NCBI RefSeq assembly: GCF_004359215.1
Contig: NC_090611.1
Location: 4,130,603 to 4,159,282, forward strand
Length of the DNA stretch: 28,680 bases
Reading direction: 5' to 3'
Source of the DNA: Bremia lactucae
Lineage: Eukaryota > Oomycota > Peronosporomycetes > Peronosporales > Peronosporaceae
The position numbers and the translations under genes are program-made. This document shows, one piece after another, positions 19,132 through 28,680 of this stretch. The stretch's first letter is position 1; each line of letters opens with the position of its first letter. The notes beneath the pieces are model-generated. The model was not told where the DNA came from, made no database searches, and saw only the letters and a list, made by a program, of their open reading frames with translations.

Positions 19132-19423
19132 TCACAACTCCTGCTGATCCTTGAGGCGACGCGCCCAGCGCTTCATATCTCCTTGCTCTCGGAGCAGATA
19201 AGTAGTTCCGCTCAGGCGTCTTGATTTTAAAAGCGAGGCGCCGTGAGTCGACATTATAAATGCGTCGAATGGATTTGATATTTAAAAATTCGATGGCCTT
19301 GAATGCTTATTGCAAACTCTCGTGCTGGTATAAGTTAAACTTGTCATTGAGGGCGGGGAAGCGCTTCTTCCACTGTGGCAGAACCAGATATTTCTTAGCC
19401 TGATGTGGTAGCCAGCCACTGGT
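19132..19423 (-). pseudogene. Relic of a PH domain
   Basis: The minus strand reads SGWLPHQAKKYLVLPQWKKR, FPALNDKFNLYQHESLQ, then an in-frame TAA. It resumes at FKAIEFLNIKSIRRIYNVDS and RRLAFKIKTPERNY, changes frame by one base near 19220, and ends MKRWARRLKDQQEL. This is a nearly whole pleckstrin homology fold with the opening GWL, the K..W..R basic strand and the closing helix tryptophan. With one stop and one frameshift in 97 codons, and a stop just upstream, it looks like a dead gene fragment. A short intron cannot repair the stop simply. It lies tail-to-tail with the formin. Confidence 0.7.
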
Positions 19424-19772
19424 CGGAACAGCAACATTTTAAATGCGTTCTTTATAATAAAGCCTATACCTATTTAAATAAAAAAATAATGTCCCTCGTG
19501 ACAGCTGTCGTTGATCTGTCAAAGATGCAAAAGTTCTAATAGGATTAAGTGCTGTCCTCTACCTCTATTAATCTGTGCAAAACCTCTCGGCAGCAGTAAT
19601 CTCCGAGTACGCTTGGACATAGTGCGAGCGAGAACGAATGCTGATGCTGTCCCGAGGAATCATTGCCACAGCGAGACGTTGAAGTAGTTTAGTAGAATTT
19701 AATTGGACATTCAGTAAATGCGCAATTCGTACTTATTGTGTTCCACCTTAAATAACGGCTGCACTAGTGTCG
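19424..19772. other. Intergenic stretch before the methyltransferase
   Basis: About 350 bp of AT-rich DNA lies between the PH relic and the methyltransferase start. No recognisable coding, RNA gene or repeat was seen. It must hold the methyltransferase promoter. Confidence 0.5.
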
Positions 19773-20831
19773 ATGACAGCGCTGCTGATTTCGTTGCTTC
19801 AATTGGTATTTCTAGCTATGGCGTCTATGCCCCAACCATTGATATTGCGTGTGGAATTCCAGCAGCAACACAATCTACCGGACACGCTGCAAGGTCCAAT
19901 GACCCTACGGCTTTCAAACCACCCAGCGTCGCTGGCTGAGTTGCATGAGGTGCTTGACCGACAACTGGTGGCACATCTTTTGGATTTTAGGGTAGATAAT
20001 AGGCAAATGATGAAGCTGAACATGACAATTGAGATATATAATCAAGAAAAACAGCGGTTTGTAACACTTAAGGAGATCTCACAGCTAGGAGAGCGGCGAT
20101 CAAGACTTAGCATAACGCTTGCCAATGCCGATGCAGTGTTTCCAGGCCATACATGTTTAGCTCTTCCATCAAAAAACTTTACGGATATAGCTGGAGACAA
20201 TAAAATTGAAATTGATGGAAGGGTAGTATTTATCAGTGAAGTTGCTAATTCCGGCAAAGGCACGGGACTGACAACATGGGACGGATCGGTTGTGCTGGCA
20301 AAGTATCTAGAGCACAACCGTCACAGTGGCATTGCCGGAAGTCGCGTTGTAGAGTTAGGATCAGGAACAGGGCTAGTTGGCATCGCTGCTGCAATCCTCG
20401 GAGCAAATCAAGTAATATTATCGGATCTCCCGTACGTCGTTGACAACCTTGCCAAAAATGTGGCGGAGACTGTAAAGCTTGCAGCTAGAATTGGAAGGCC
20501 TATCGAGAGTGAGGTATCTGTTGAAGTACTGGATTGGTTTAAGCCCCCAACTGATCTGGGAGATATCGACATATTGCTTGCATCGGACGTCGTGTGGGTT
20601 GAGGAGCTCATCCCGCCACTCGTGGCAACCTTCGACACATTACTGCGCCATTCAACCGCCAAGACGCGAATCCTCATGTCACACCAAAAGCGAAGCAATA
20701 GGTCGGATCGACTCTTTTTAATTGAATTAAACCGCTATAAGCTCATTCGGTCGCGAGTTCCAGCGAGCAACTTTCATCCAGATTTTTTTTCGGACCACAT
20801 AGAAGTGTGGGAAATTGTACGAGCGGTGTAG
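19773..20831 (+). CDS. METTL21-type S-adenosylmethionine methyltransferase
   Basis: Intronless, 352 residues from ATG 19773. The C-terminal half carries a class I methyltransferase fold: the SAM-binding motif I VVELGSGTGLVGIAAAILG at about 192-210, the acidic end of the next strand in ILSDLP, and DILLASDVVW at about 266-275 (the post-motif typical of the METTL21/EEF1A-lysine methyltransferase family). A TGLTTWDGSVVLAKYL stretch before motif I matches the family TG...W.....L. The substrate is probably a lysine on a translation factor or chaperone, but that is inference. The N-terminal 100 residues resemble nothing recognised. Starts at 19818 or 19827 would remove the hydrophobic MTALLISLLQLVFLA, which might be untranslated. 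Confidence 0.88.
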   Translation: MTALLISLLQLVFLAMASMPQPLILRVEFQQQHNLPDTLQGPMTLRLSNHPASLAELHEVLDRQLVAHLLDFRVDNRQMMKLNMTIEIYNQEKQRFVTLKEISQLGERRSRLSITLANADAVFPGHTCLALPSKNFTDIAGDNKIEIDGRVVFISEVANSGKGTGLTTWDGSVVLAKYLEHNRHSGIAGSRVVELGSGTGLVGIAAAILGANQVILSDLPYVVDNLAKNVAETVKLAARIGRPIESEVSVEVLDWFKPPTDLGDIDILLASDVVWVEELIPPLVATFDTLLRHSTAKTRILMSHQKRSNRSDRLFLIELNRYKLIRSRVPASNFHPDFFSDHIEVWEIVRAV

Positions 20832-20923
20832 CCTTTGAGCTGTTCAACATTTTTCTTAAATTTTAAAATCAAATTCTGACATTTTACATTATCTTATCCA
20901 GCCACTAACTTCTTTATAGCCAC

Positions 20924-22432
20924 ATGTTCAGCCTTTTGCACTACCCCGCCCGCCAGGCGGCGCTCCTGGTCCGCCGCCATGCCTCCACTGAGAGCCTGCG
21001 ATGGAGTGCTGCGATGAATAAGCCACTTTCTGAGTCGGATCCGCAGCTCTTTGACATCATCGAACGCGAGAAGCAGCGCCAGCGCAATTGCATCAGTCTA
21101 ATTGCGTCTGAGAACTGTACGTCCGTGGCCGTGCTAGACGCGCTGGGCTCCGTAATGTCTAACAAATACTCAGAGGGATACCCTGGACGGCGCTATTATG
21201 GTGGCAACGAGTTTATCGACCAAGCCGAGAATCTTTGCCGCGCACGCGCCCTTGATGCTTTTAATCTTGACCCAGAGAAGTGGGGGGTTAATGTGCAGTC
21301 TCTTTCAGGATCACCAGCTAATTTCCAGGTATACACAGCGCTTCTTGCGCCTCACGACCGCATAATGGCTTTGGATTTACCACACGGTGGCCACCTTTCG
21401 CACGGCTATCAACTAGGGCGTAAGAAAATCTCCGCAACGTCCATTTTCTTCGAAAGCATGCCATATCGCTTGGATGAAAGCACGGGACTCATTGATTACG
21501 ATGGGCTGGAAAAGACAGCAGCGCTGTTCCGTCCAAAACTCATTGTAGCGGGCATTAGTGCCTACTCGCGCCACATTGAGTACGCGCGAATGCGTGAGAT
21601 CTGTGACCATCAGGACGCGATACTGCTTGCTGACATGGCCCATATTAGTGGTCTAGTCGCTGCTGGTGTTGTGCCCTCTCCTTTCGAGCACGCAGACGTG
21701 GTAACCACTACGACGCACAAGTCGTTACGGGGACCGCGTGGAGCCATGATCTTTTACCGCAAGGGCCTACGTCAAATTGATCCAAAAAGTGGCAAGGACA
21801 TCATGTATGATCTTCAACAAAAAATTGACTTTGCTGTATTTCCTGGACTTCAGGGGGGACCTCATAACCATACGATTGCTGCTCTAAGCACGGCGTTGTT
21901 GCAAGCGCAAAGTCCAGCATTCAAGGCTTATCAGTCGCAGGTCATTGCGAACGCTCGTGCCATGGTATCGGAGCTGATGAAACGGGGCTATAACGTGGTT
22001 TCAAACGGCACTGACAACCATTTGGCGCTTGTAGATGTCAAAAGGTCGCGCGGCATTGATGGCTCCCGTGTTGAATTTGTGCTCGAGAGTGCGAACATGG
22101 TAATTAACAAAAACACAGTTCCTGGTGACAAGAGCGCGTTTGTGCCTGGAGGTATTCGTCTAGGTACACCTGCACTGACGACTCGTGGTTGCACCGAAGA
22201 AGACTTTCTTCGCGTGGCTGCCTTTATTGACAATGGTGTGGTGCTCACAGCAGAGCTTAATGAGCGTGCTCGTGGCCAGGGTGCAAAGAAAGTGAAGGAC
22301 TTTAAGGACTTTGTGACCGATGATGCTGAGTCCAAGAAGAAGATAAGTGCACTGAAAAACGAAGTGACTGCGTTTGTACGCCAATTTCCTACCATTGGCT
22401 ACAGTGAAGAAAGTATGAAGTACGCGGATTAG
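20924..22432 (+). CDS. SHMT: Serine hydroxymethyltransferase, probably mitochondrial
   Basis: Intronless, 502 residues. It interconverts serine and tetrahydrofolate with glycine and methylene-tetrahydrofolate, feeding one-carbon metabolism. Visible landmarks are [37 protein letters not shown], the PLP-site [13 protein letters not shown] (Asp237, His240), and [14 protein letters not shown] with the Schiff-base Lys266. [12 protein letters not shown] and [12 protein letters not shown] follow later. The first 30 residues ([17 protein letters not shown]) are basic, Ala-rich and free of acidic residues until Glu23, like a mitochondrial presequence. A second ATG at residue 31 ([14 protein letters not shown]) matches the start of the mature enzyme and could give a cytosolic form. 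It starts 92 bp after the methyltransferase stop, so the promoter is compact. Confidence 0.97.
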   Translation: MFSLLHYPARQAALLVRRHASTESLRWSAAMNKPLSESDPQLFDIIEREKQRQRNCISLIASENCTSVAVLDALGSVMSNKYSEGYPGRRYYGGNEFIDQAENLCRARALDAFNLDPEKWGVNVQSLSGSPANFQVYTALLAPHDRIMALDLPHGGHLSHGYQLGRKKISATSIFFESMPYRLDESTGLIDYDGLEKTAALFRPKLIVAGISAYSRHIEYARMREICDHQDAILLADMAHISGLVAAGVVPSPFEHADVVTTTTHKSLRGPRGAMIFYRKGLRQIDPKSGKDIMYDLQQKIDFAVFPGLQGGPHNHTIAALSTALLQAQSPAFKAYQSQVIANARAMVSELMKRGYNVVSNGTDNHLALVDVKRSRGIDGSRVEFVLESANMVINKNTVPGDKSAFVPGGIRLGTPALTTRGCTEEDFLRVAAFIDNGVVLTAELNERARGQGAKKVKDFKDFVTDDAESKKKISALKNEVTAFVRQFPTIGYSEESMKYAD

Positions 22433-22560
22433 TGGGGCTCGCAAGCTCTATCTATGCTCATTGAGTGAATTGTCAATTTCATGGCGATGATGTGATACTT
22501 CGTAGAATAGACGGACACTTGTTATCTTCAGTTGATAGAAGACTCCTTGATTCGTGGCGT

Positions 22561-22773
22561 TCAGCAAAACTCTCTTTGTTCGATTTTGTTGAAGAAGAGC
22601 ATCTCACGAAATAGGAATTTCTGCAGAAAACAGCGTGTTTGAAACACATTTAACATGTCTTGCGTCACATGCATTAAATGATCGGGATGACAGCATTCAA
22701 TCATTTTTAAGTTTTGTCCAGTGTGCGATGCAATCACTTCGTGGCCATCCGTGGCAGACTTGCTCACTGCCAT
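22561..22773 (-). CDS. Small hypothetical ORF convergent to SHMT
   Basis: An ATG-started 70-codon frame on the minus strand reads MAVSKSATDGHEVIASHTGQ at the start and FLFREMLFFNKIEQREFC at the end. Its Met/His/Cys-rich composition looks more like protein than chance, but no family is recognised and no intron or neighbour supports it. It could be an exon fragment, a relic or noncoding 3' flank of SHMT. Confidence 0.25.
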   Translation of the reverse strand: MAVSKSATDGHEVIASHTGQNLKMIECCHPDHLMHVTQDMLNVFQTRCFLQKFLFREMLFFNKIEQREFC

Positions 22774-22989
22774 TTCGTGCAGTGACGGAAAAACCGTAAA
22801 AAAATCTTAATTCATTTCTGTGCTCTGACTTTATCATATTAATACCAAGCTATGTATGCGCCTTCACGTCTGAAAAATCCCGTCCGTCATGGCAAGGCTA
22901 TAAAGCTCATCGTCCGTCGTCGTATGGGCGGCTTTCTGGGCGCGTTACGACGTAGTGTTGCAGTCTATGCGTGCTTGCGCACCGCATAA

Positions 22990-23218
22990 TCGTGTCTTAT
23001 AACGATTGGCGGGGTTTATTTAAACTTACATCAACCAATAAATAGAACTAATGTCTTCTTGCGTCAATATTACCAAATTTGGTAATGTTAGAACAATTTG
23101 AGTCAAAATTAATAAAAATAATAGTCTGTACTTCTATATTTATTTCCTCTCATAGGAAATAATATTCATTATTCCTCTTATAGGAAATAATACTTATGTG
23201 ACGGGACGCCCCAATACA
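22990..23218 (-). repeat. Probable 3' LTR fragment of element 3
   Basis: On the minus strand the sequence at 23218 starts TGTATTGGGGCGTCCCGTCACAT. It is laid out like the element 2 LTR start and is preceded by the purine-rich ATGGGGGCAATGA, a polypurine tract. The inner part holds two near-copies of TTTCCTCT-A/T-ATAGGAAATAATA. The other boundary is unclear: CCCCGCC near 23010 may mark it. It is short and probably truncated. Confidence 0.5.
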
Positions 23219-23355
23219 TCATTGCCCCCATTGTAAAATTATTATCACGTCTTTCCCTGTAATTTTGCATTATTGGTCTTAATTGTTAATTTCAATTTTA
23301 TCGCATTATTGATTTTTGAACAGAAATCAAAACGTTTGCGCACCGCGAGTTAACG

Positions 23356-23644
23356 ATGACGGTTGATAATGTTGTTTCTCATGACCAGTTGAGAAATTGT
23401 GCGCAAGTTGCGACTGATCCACTGGCGAACGAAAGGACACATCGGTCCTTAAAAAGAGCTGTTGACAGCTCGTCAAAAGATGGGTCGTCTGGTTCAGGAG
23501 AACCACAATCTGTTCCGAGACTATCATTCTGTAGCTCGGGACCATCAGGCTTTGGCAGACGCCATAGACCGTTCCGGGGTGATTCGGCATCGGAAGAAGC
23601 CTCGTACTGATGATAAGGGTGGAGACGCCCAACACAAAACGTAG
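23356..23644 (+). pseudogene. Antisense ORF tail of element 3
   Basis: On the + strand, opposite pol, ATG 23356 opens a frame (MTVDNVVSHDQLRN...). A one-base slip in the A run at 23451-23455 leads into KELLTARQKMGRLVQENHN, then RDYHSVARDHQALADAIDRSG, IRHRKKPRTD and a stop at 23642-23644. The hydrophobic spacing suggests a coiled coil with a basic tail. It aligns without gaps with the end of the element 2 antisense frame over 22 residues before KKPRTD. The corresponding sense protein is not similar there. Confidence 0.5.
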
Positions 23645-26600
23645 GATGTGTACGCATCTTATGAGGCAGCCCGATCGTGAATGCATCGCCTTGGTGGTGC
23701 TACACGGAACGAGCCGCTATACTTGGGTAGCAATTGATTACTACCCAAGTCCACATTCGTCACACCATGTTTTGGTAGGTTTACCGTAGCCAGTAGGACT
23801 AGGTCGTTAACATAAATGAAATAATCTTGCGCTTCCATTTCGTCAGAATTCCGTTTCTGTATGTCGACCGCATCAGCGATGATATCCTGTACGAAACGGA
23901 CCACTGTTCTCTAGTCAACAGGAAATCACCCGCTGACTCGGTTTTGTCTTCAGTGCGACCGGTGCGCACTGCGATATTGTCATTTTCCTCATTAGTGAGA
24001 GCATTGTCGATCTCATTAATATTGTTTTCGATGCTGAGTCTTTCAGCATCGCTACAAGTGTCAGTAATAGCATTATTAATACTACTGAGTTTGTCCACTT
24101 CAAGCTTGATAAAATCAACATTGTATCCTTTGCATTGACCTTAGGGCCGGTGTGTAATGAGCAAGAGCTAAAACTTTTTTTGCTCGAGCAAGTCCCTCCC
24201 TCCCTTAAATAAGTGTCTCTCTCAAACAAGGTGGGTATACGTGGATCGCGTAATAAAACTGTGTATGCTTTGTAGAAGCATGCACTGAATTGTTGATGGC
24301 AAATTCTACCATCGGCAAGAACTCGCTCCAACTCGTAAAAGAGTAGACGTATTTGCGAAGTATCTCGTTTGGGATACGTTTTTTGCACGCTCCGTCTAAC
24401 CATCTATTGTCTAATGATCAGAAGTACATTTTATACACAGTTTGCCAAAATTCCGCCATGAATCTAGGGTCTCGATTTCACGGGGTAACTCATGGTGTCA
24501 AAATATCGTGTCAACAAAGACACGAGCATAGCCTTTGGCTGTGATCGACTCCGGGACTACAGCAACATTTACCATTTTGCTGAAACGATCAACAAAAACA
24601 CGAATACCATTATTCTTGTGATCGTCGTCCGGAAATCCGAAGACGGAGTCCATAAGAACGGACTGCTAACACTCTGCCGGAGTAGGCAGAGGTTGCAGCG
24701 GAGCATTGGATGAAGCACTGGGCTTCACCCGTTCATAAACTTCGCAAGCACTTATGTACTTGCGGACAAACACATACTGGCGTGGCCAGTAGAAGTTGCG
24801 ACTTATCGTGAGATAAGTCTTTTCACGTCCCCGATGACAACTTATAGGTGCATTTTGGCACTCATTCATGATGCGTAAACGCAAATCATTATGGGTGGGG
24901 AGGACGACACGAGGTGTGTCGCCAGCAATGGCTGTATAATACAGTTAACAATTGCGTGTTGTGTATCGATCTGTTGAGGATCGATACAATTGTCAACAAT
25001 CCTTTTAACGATTGTCGGAATGGATTTTTAGGGTAATCCATCAGCCCTAAAAGAGCCTTGTCTTCTTAATAAGATCTTTTGACGTCGTCAAGTAACGTTG
25101 ACGACGGAACATTTATTGTTGCAACAGTAGCCTTATGCTCACTATTGATTGTCACAACATTGGCCTTATTCTCACTGTTGATATTGCAACAGTGGCCTTA
25201 TGCTCGCTCTTCATTTGCGCAGCCGGATCACAATTGGGCCTACGCGAAAGGGCATCAGCGACGAAGTTAAGTCGTCCTGGTTTATACTCCTTTGAGAAGA
25301 TAAACCCGCGAGCGAAGACAATCATCTCGCCATTCTTTGCGCGAGGTTTGGACTGTTCATGGGCGTGCGTAAAGACGCATGGTCCGTATATACAATGAAC
25401 AGTTTAACTCAAAAGAGATAGACCCTAAACTTACCAGTGCATATTTCATGGCAAGGAGTCCTTGTCATGCACTGGATAGTTGCGTTCAGGTGCTTGAAGC
25501 TGACGCGATTGATAGCAGACGACGCGCTCTACGCCGTCTGTATCATATTGCATTAACGCACAGCCGATTGCAAAATCGCTGACATGAAATAATCGGTCTT
25601 CGTCAGCAAACGCCAGAATTGGCAATTACATCAAGCTATGTTTGATACCCTCAAAGGGACGCTGATAATCAGCGCTCCATGACCACTTAACACTTTTCTT
25701 AAACAAAGAAGAAAAATGTACTGTCATTTTGGCGTAATTGTGCGAGTACTTGTGCAGGTACGCCGCTAAGCCGAGGAATTTTTGAAGTCCCTTTACATCG
25801 ACTGAGACAGCTAGCCGGTGAACTCCTTGATCTTTTCTGGATCCGGTTGTACCCACGATGCACTTAAGAAGTGATATTTCGCTTGCAGTGAATATACTTC
25901 TTGAGATTTGCATACAACTTGTGCTTACGCATAAGTGTTAGAACCTTTCGGACGTGGGTACGATATACTTCAACGTCCTACTTTCCATTCATGGCTCTGT
26001 TATGAACGAAGATATCATCTTAATAACTCGGTACGATATCCCGCACCGCTCTTTACAGATTGGTTACACATCGGTTGAATGTCGCAGGGGCATTACTTAG
26101 TTCCTGTGGCATGACAAGCCACTCCCACAGCATTCTGCTTGAGGTGTTTACTGCTGAGAATGGGATATCATGTTCAGGGATAAGGATCTGATAGAATCCA
26201 TCCGTCAGATCCATTGACGGAAAGATAGTACTTTCTGACATGCCATCAATGATTACGTCTGATTGCTGTACGGCGTTCTAGCCGATACTGTTGCAGCGCT
26301 CTATTCATTGAACACATGCAGATTCCGCCCCTCCTGTTGCATTACGCACACAGAAGATCGGAGAGCTAAGTTGGGAAGTTGACTCCCTCATATGGCCCGC
26401 TTCTTAGCGATCGTCAAAGAATTTGTCAACCGCTGTACTTGCTCACGAGGCAATGGTCACTGCTTCATGACACATTATTTCAAACCTAGAATCAGGTCGA
26501 TTTCATGTCGAGTGTCTTTATCCTTAGGCAACTCGCACGGTACGGATTCAGATATTGCATCCTTGAATTCGATCAAATCTTTATATAAAGGATTTGTCTC

Positions 26601-26819
26601 AAAGACTCCCAGGATTGGGACTTAAGACGTTCCTCCGAGTCTTCTCATCGAGACCAATTTCGTCCATCGTGCTCAGGAAATACTATTGCCGACCGAATAT
26701 CGACCACGTACTTGTCATCTGTGATAAGTATACAGATCTGCTTCACTTTGCCACTACGCAGATCACGCAAGATCCGCTTTACTTCAAGAGTTGGCAATTG
26801 AGTTATCTCCGAAGTGAAC
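23379..26819 (-). pseudogene. Decayed Ty3/gypsy pol (element 3)
   Basis: The minus strand carries fragments in pol order. First a linker before RT (ITQLPTLEVKRILRDL), then the RT fingers/palm (PSMDLTDGFYQILI, LWEWLVMPQELSNAPATFNR) near 26050-26240. The YxDD site near 26020 has a stop in place of x, followed by KGLQKFLGLAAYLHKYSHNY near 25740-25800. The connection/RNase H part (GVERVVCYQSRQLQAPERNY) lies near 25480-25550, with EYKPGRLNFVADALSRRPNC near 25240-25295. The integrase zinc region is at 24670-24880 (GREKTYLTISRNFYWPRQYV), and the C-terminal part at 23660-23900 and 23580-23657 (MRTHPTFCVGRLHPYHQY). Many stops and frameshifts show that the copy is dead. No chromodomain was found; only about 130 bp lie between the end of pol and the polypurine tract. 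Confidence 0.88.
25118..25216. repeat. Short tandem repeat, three units
   Basis: Three imperfect units of about 30-33 bp, built on GCAACAGTGGCCTTATGCTC plus a TGTTGAT-like spacer, lie in the pol spacer between RNase H and integrase of element 3. On the pol strand they would encode a repeated A-T-V-A-I-S type peptide. This is likely a local duplication in a region under little constraint. Confidence 0.6.
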
Positions 26820-27134
26820 TTTTTTTGCTGTGCTTTCTTTGCACAATGGAGGCTTCTAAACGACAAGCAGCTATCAATGTGCATTGTTGAGAGATAAATA
26901 CGTTAAGAATGATATTGTGGTTGATTGGCTACTTGTTGATGCTATGGATCTGTATAAGTATAAGACGTAACTTTCCAGCCTAACGTATGTCGTTTGGCCG
27001 AGTAGTCCTGGTTTGGGGCACATGTTTTAGGTCCAAATCTATGTTAAAAAATTGTGACAGATAATCATTAGCTGCTGCTTGCTATACACCGGAGTCAAAC
27101 CTTCTCGAAATAATGTTTTTCACAATAGAAGACG
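26820..27134 (-). repeat. Dispersed repeat segment B, right copy (inverted)
   Basis: This is the reverse complement of 485-799 with scattered differences and the same length of 315 bp. Here it joins gypsy pol-like sequence at 26819, unlike the left copy. Either B is a natural part of the gypsy leader, or a separate element broke into pol at this point. Confidence 0.8.
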
Positions 27135-27617
27135 TCGTTATACTTTATATAAACGAGTAGCGAGATTATGCCGCTTAATTCAGATAGCTCGTTAAAGATG
27201 CTGCAATTTGACTTTGAATAGTTTGGGCTGATAGGACACTGCTAAAATTGTCTGACTGAAAGTCGAGCGGTACGGCACGCAAGCGGATAGAACAATACTT
27301 CGTAGAAAGATCTGCTTCAGCATGGTCCATTCAGCGGTCGCCCTCGTTTTTGTTGCTGCACCACGCCCCACCTGCTGGAAAACAACAAGGCTATGGGTGA
27401 ATGGTCAATAGGGGCGATGGCCAGCAACGTTGATAGGGATGGACAGCTACGAAATAGATCCACTCACAAATAGCTTACTTGCCCAATATACCCCCTTTTG
27501 GCTTTGCGGCTCGGCCAAAAGTTATCACTCGTACAATAATAGTCCTTGATTAATCAAGTACTAGTAAGAATTGCCTGCTTTACACTTGCCTACAAAAAGG
27601 TCTCACAATTTGATAAT
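27135..27617 (-). repeat. Dispersed repeat segment A, right copy (inverted)
   Basis: This is the reverse complement of segment A at 1-484 and 1982-2463. It continues into B at one end, as copy 1 does, and into C at the other, as copy 2 does. It therefore shows the complete order C-A-B of the repeat on the minus strand. Confidence 0.85.
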
Positions 27618-28680
27618 TTTGCAGCGAGTGTTGCTTCGATTTAGAAAAAAGACGATATGTAGCAAAGTGCTTTGGGTATGATTGATTAGCGGTAGATGAT
27701 TTGTGCGACAAACGTTATAAAACGTGAGATTTTCGAATTGCGGTATTTTAGCGATTGTGCGTCACGTCAGAATTCTAGCACGAGATCCCCTCACTACCAG
27801 AAGCGAGAATTTTTCCCTGCTCTGTTATCCAGCCTGGGGCGATCCACCCTTCCTTAGAGACCTTGATGCATTGTCCTACGACAATGTCCCAATGTCTACT
27901 CCTGGTTTGAGACGGACGCGCCTTCTACACCCTGACTATAGTGACACATTATTGCACACCCCAATCCTCACACCTCACTACCCGGACAGAAACGTATCCG
28001 TTACAAGTTGGCGTCACCCAACCCGGCACTTCTATATTTGTGAAAGTTTCAAATTATTCTGACTTTGATCATCTTCGATAACCTATGTTGTATCTCGGCA
28101 TCGCATTTTCGAAGAAAGCATGTCAAGAGCCATTGTCTGACATTTACATATTTTTCCAAGAGAAGATTCCGATAAATTTTCTAACGGCTCTGGCAAACCG
28201 AATCGGCTCAACGATTTTAGCTGGAGCGCACACATACTTTGATAATCCGGTCAGCGTGGATCCAAGCTAGTCAAAGAAAGCTGACTTGCAGTGAGCAATT
28301 GATAAGTCAGAGAAGGTGTTTGACACATATGTATCACAATGTCGAAGATGATGCTTCGGGCGCTCAGCAGCTCAAAGTATTTAGAATATTTGATTGAGTG
28401 GGTTCTATCTTGGCAGCTGTAAGGTCGTTTTTGATTCAGCTTTAGTAACAAAGGTGCTTTCTATGTCGTGGTCAAGTTAACTGTGACTAAATCGCGACTT
28501 GAGCTCGGCAATCAGTTACAACAAAAGTCCGCCGAGAGTGCCCTAATTTTTGTAGCTCGTTTCTTGTTTTTGCAGTGACGACCAAAGCTTTATTTATTGT
28601 CATTCGACGAGTCAGTGGATGCATTCTATGTCAGAAGGCGATTTTGCGGCTGCTGAATTTTAACTTCAGCAGTTACTTGT
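27618..28680 (-). repeat. Dispersed repeat segment C, right copy (inverted)
   Basis: This is the reverse complement of 913-1981, running to the last base of the window, so the repeat probably extends beyond it. Small indels and substitutions separate the copies. The shared open frame at 27724-28062 is not supported as a gene because most substitutions between copies change the amino acid. Confidence 0.8.

Noticed and set aside
22851..22952. 33-codon + strand ORF downstream of SHMT
   Set aside because: It is short, with no recognised motif and no supporting context.
28085..28270. 61-codon + strand ORF in the right-hand segment C
   Set aside because: The left copy lacks a matching open frame, and the product has no family resemblance.
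1..28680. tRNA, rRNA, CRISPR array or bacterial operon features
   Set aside because: I saw no cloverleaf with matching arms, no rRNA-like block and no regular spacer-repeat array. Gene structure is eukaryotic with introns.

Overview
This window looks like nuclear DNA of an oomycete, probably a repeat-rich downy-mildew or Phytophthora-type species. The evidence is the short GT-AG introns (about 39-71 bp), Ty3/gypsy elements of the oomycete chromodomain type, an Inr-plus-flanking core promoter before HSP90, and a formin fused to a FYVE-type zinc finger. The species cannot be fixed from the sequence alone.

Layout. A gene island at about 8.6-22.8 kb is flanked by decayed repeats. Left flank (1-8540): a dispersed repeat with segments A-B-X-C-A' gives a 1.98 kb direct repeat. 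It abuts a decayed + strand gypsy pol (element 1: RNase H, integrase, chromodomain). Next to that lies element 2 (4572-8540), a minus-oriented gypsy element with two LTRs and a large internal deletion that joins gag to mid-integrase. Right flank (about 22.99-28.68 kb): a minus-oriented decayed gypsy pol (element 3), then an inverted copy of the A/B/C repeat. The window ends therefore carry inverted copies of the same repeat.

Gene island: an atypical two-DNA-binding-domain E2F (six exons, E2F-like sites in its promoter); cytosolic HSP90 (heat-shock-element-like sites upstream); a 1 kb gene-free stretch; one or two small minus-strand genes, of which a 67-residue membrane protein is the clearer; a 1207-residue FYVE/zinc-ribbon/FH2 formin; a broken PH-domain relic on the minus strand; a METTL21-type methyltransferase; and serine hydroxymethyltransferase with a mitochondrial-type presequence. 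They read as ordinary eukaryotic single-gene units, not an operon.

Most unusual signal: all three gypsy remnants carry an open, protein-like reading frame on the strand opposite pol, running under the integrase C-terminal linker and, in elements 1 and 2, under the chromodomain. In element 2 it extends another 1 kb between pol and the 3' LTR, where pol has no coding. Elements 2 and 3 keep a similar antisense protein tail in a stretch where the sense protein is not similar. This suggests an antisense accessory protein (Cys motif plus coiled coil) in these retroelements.
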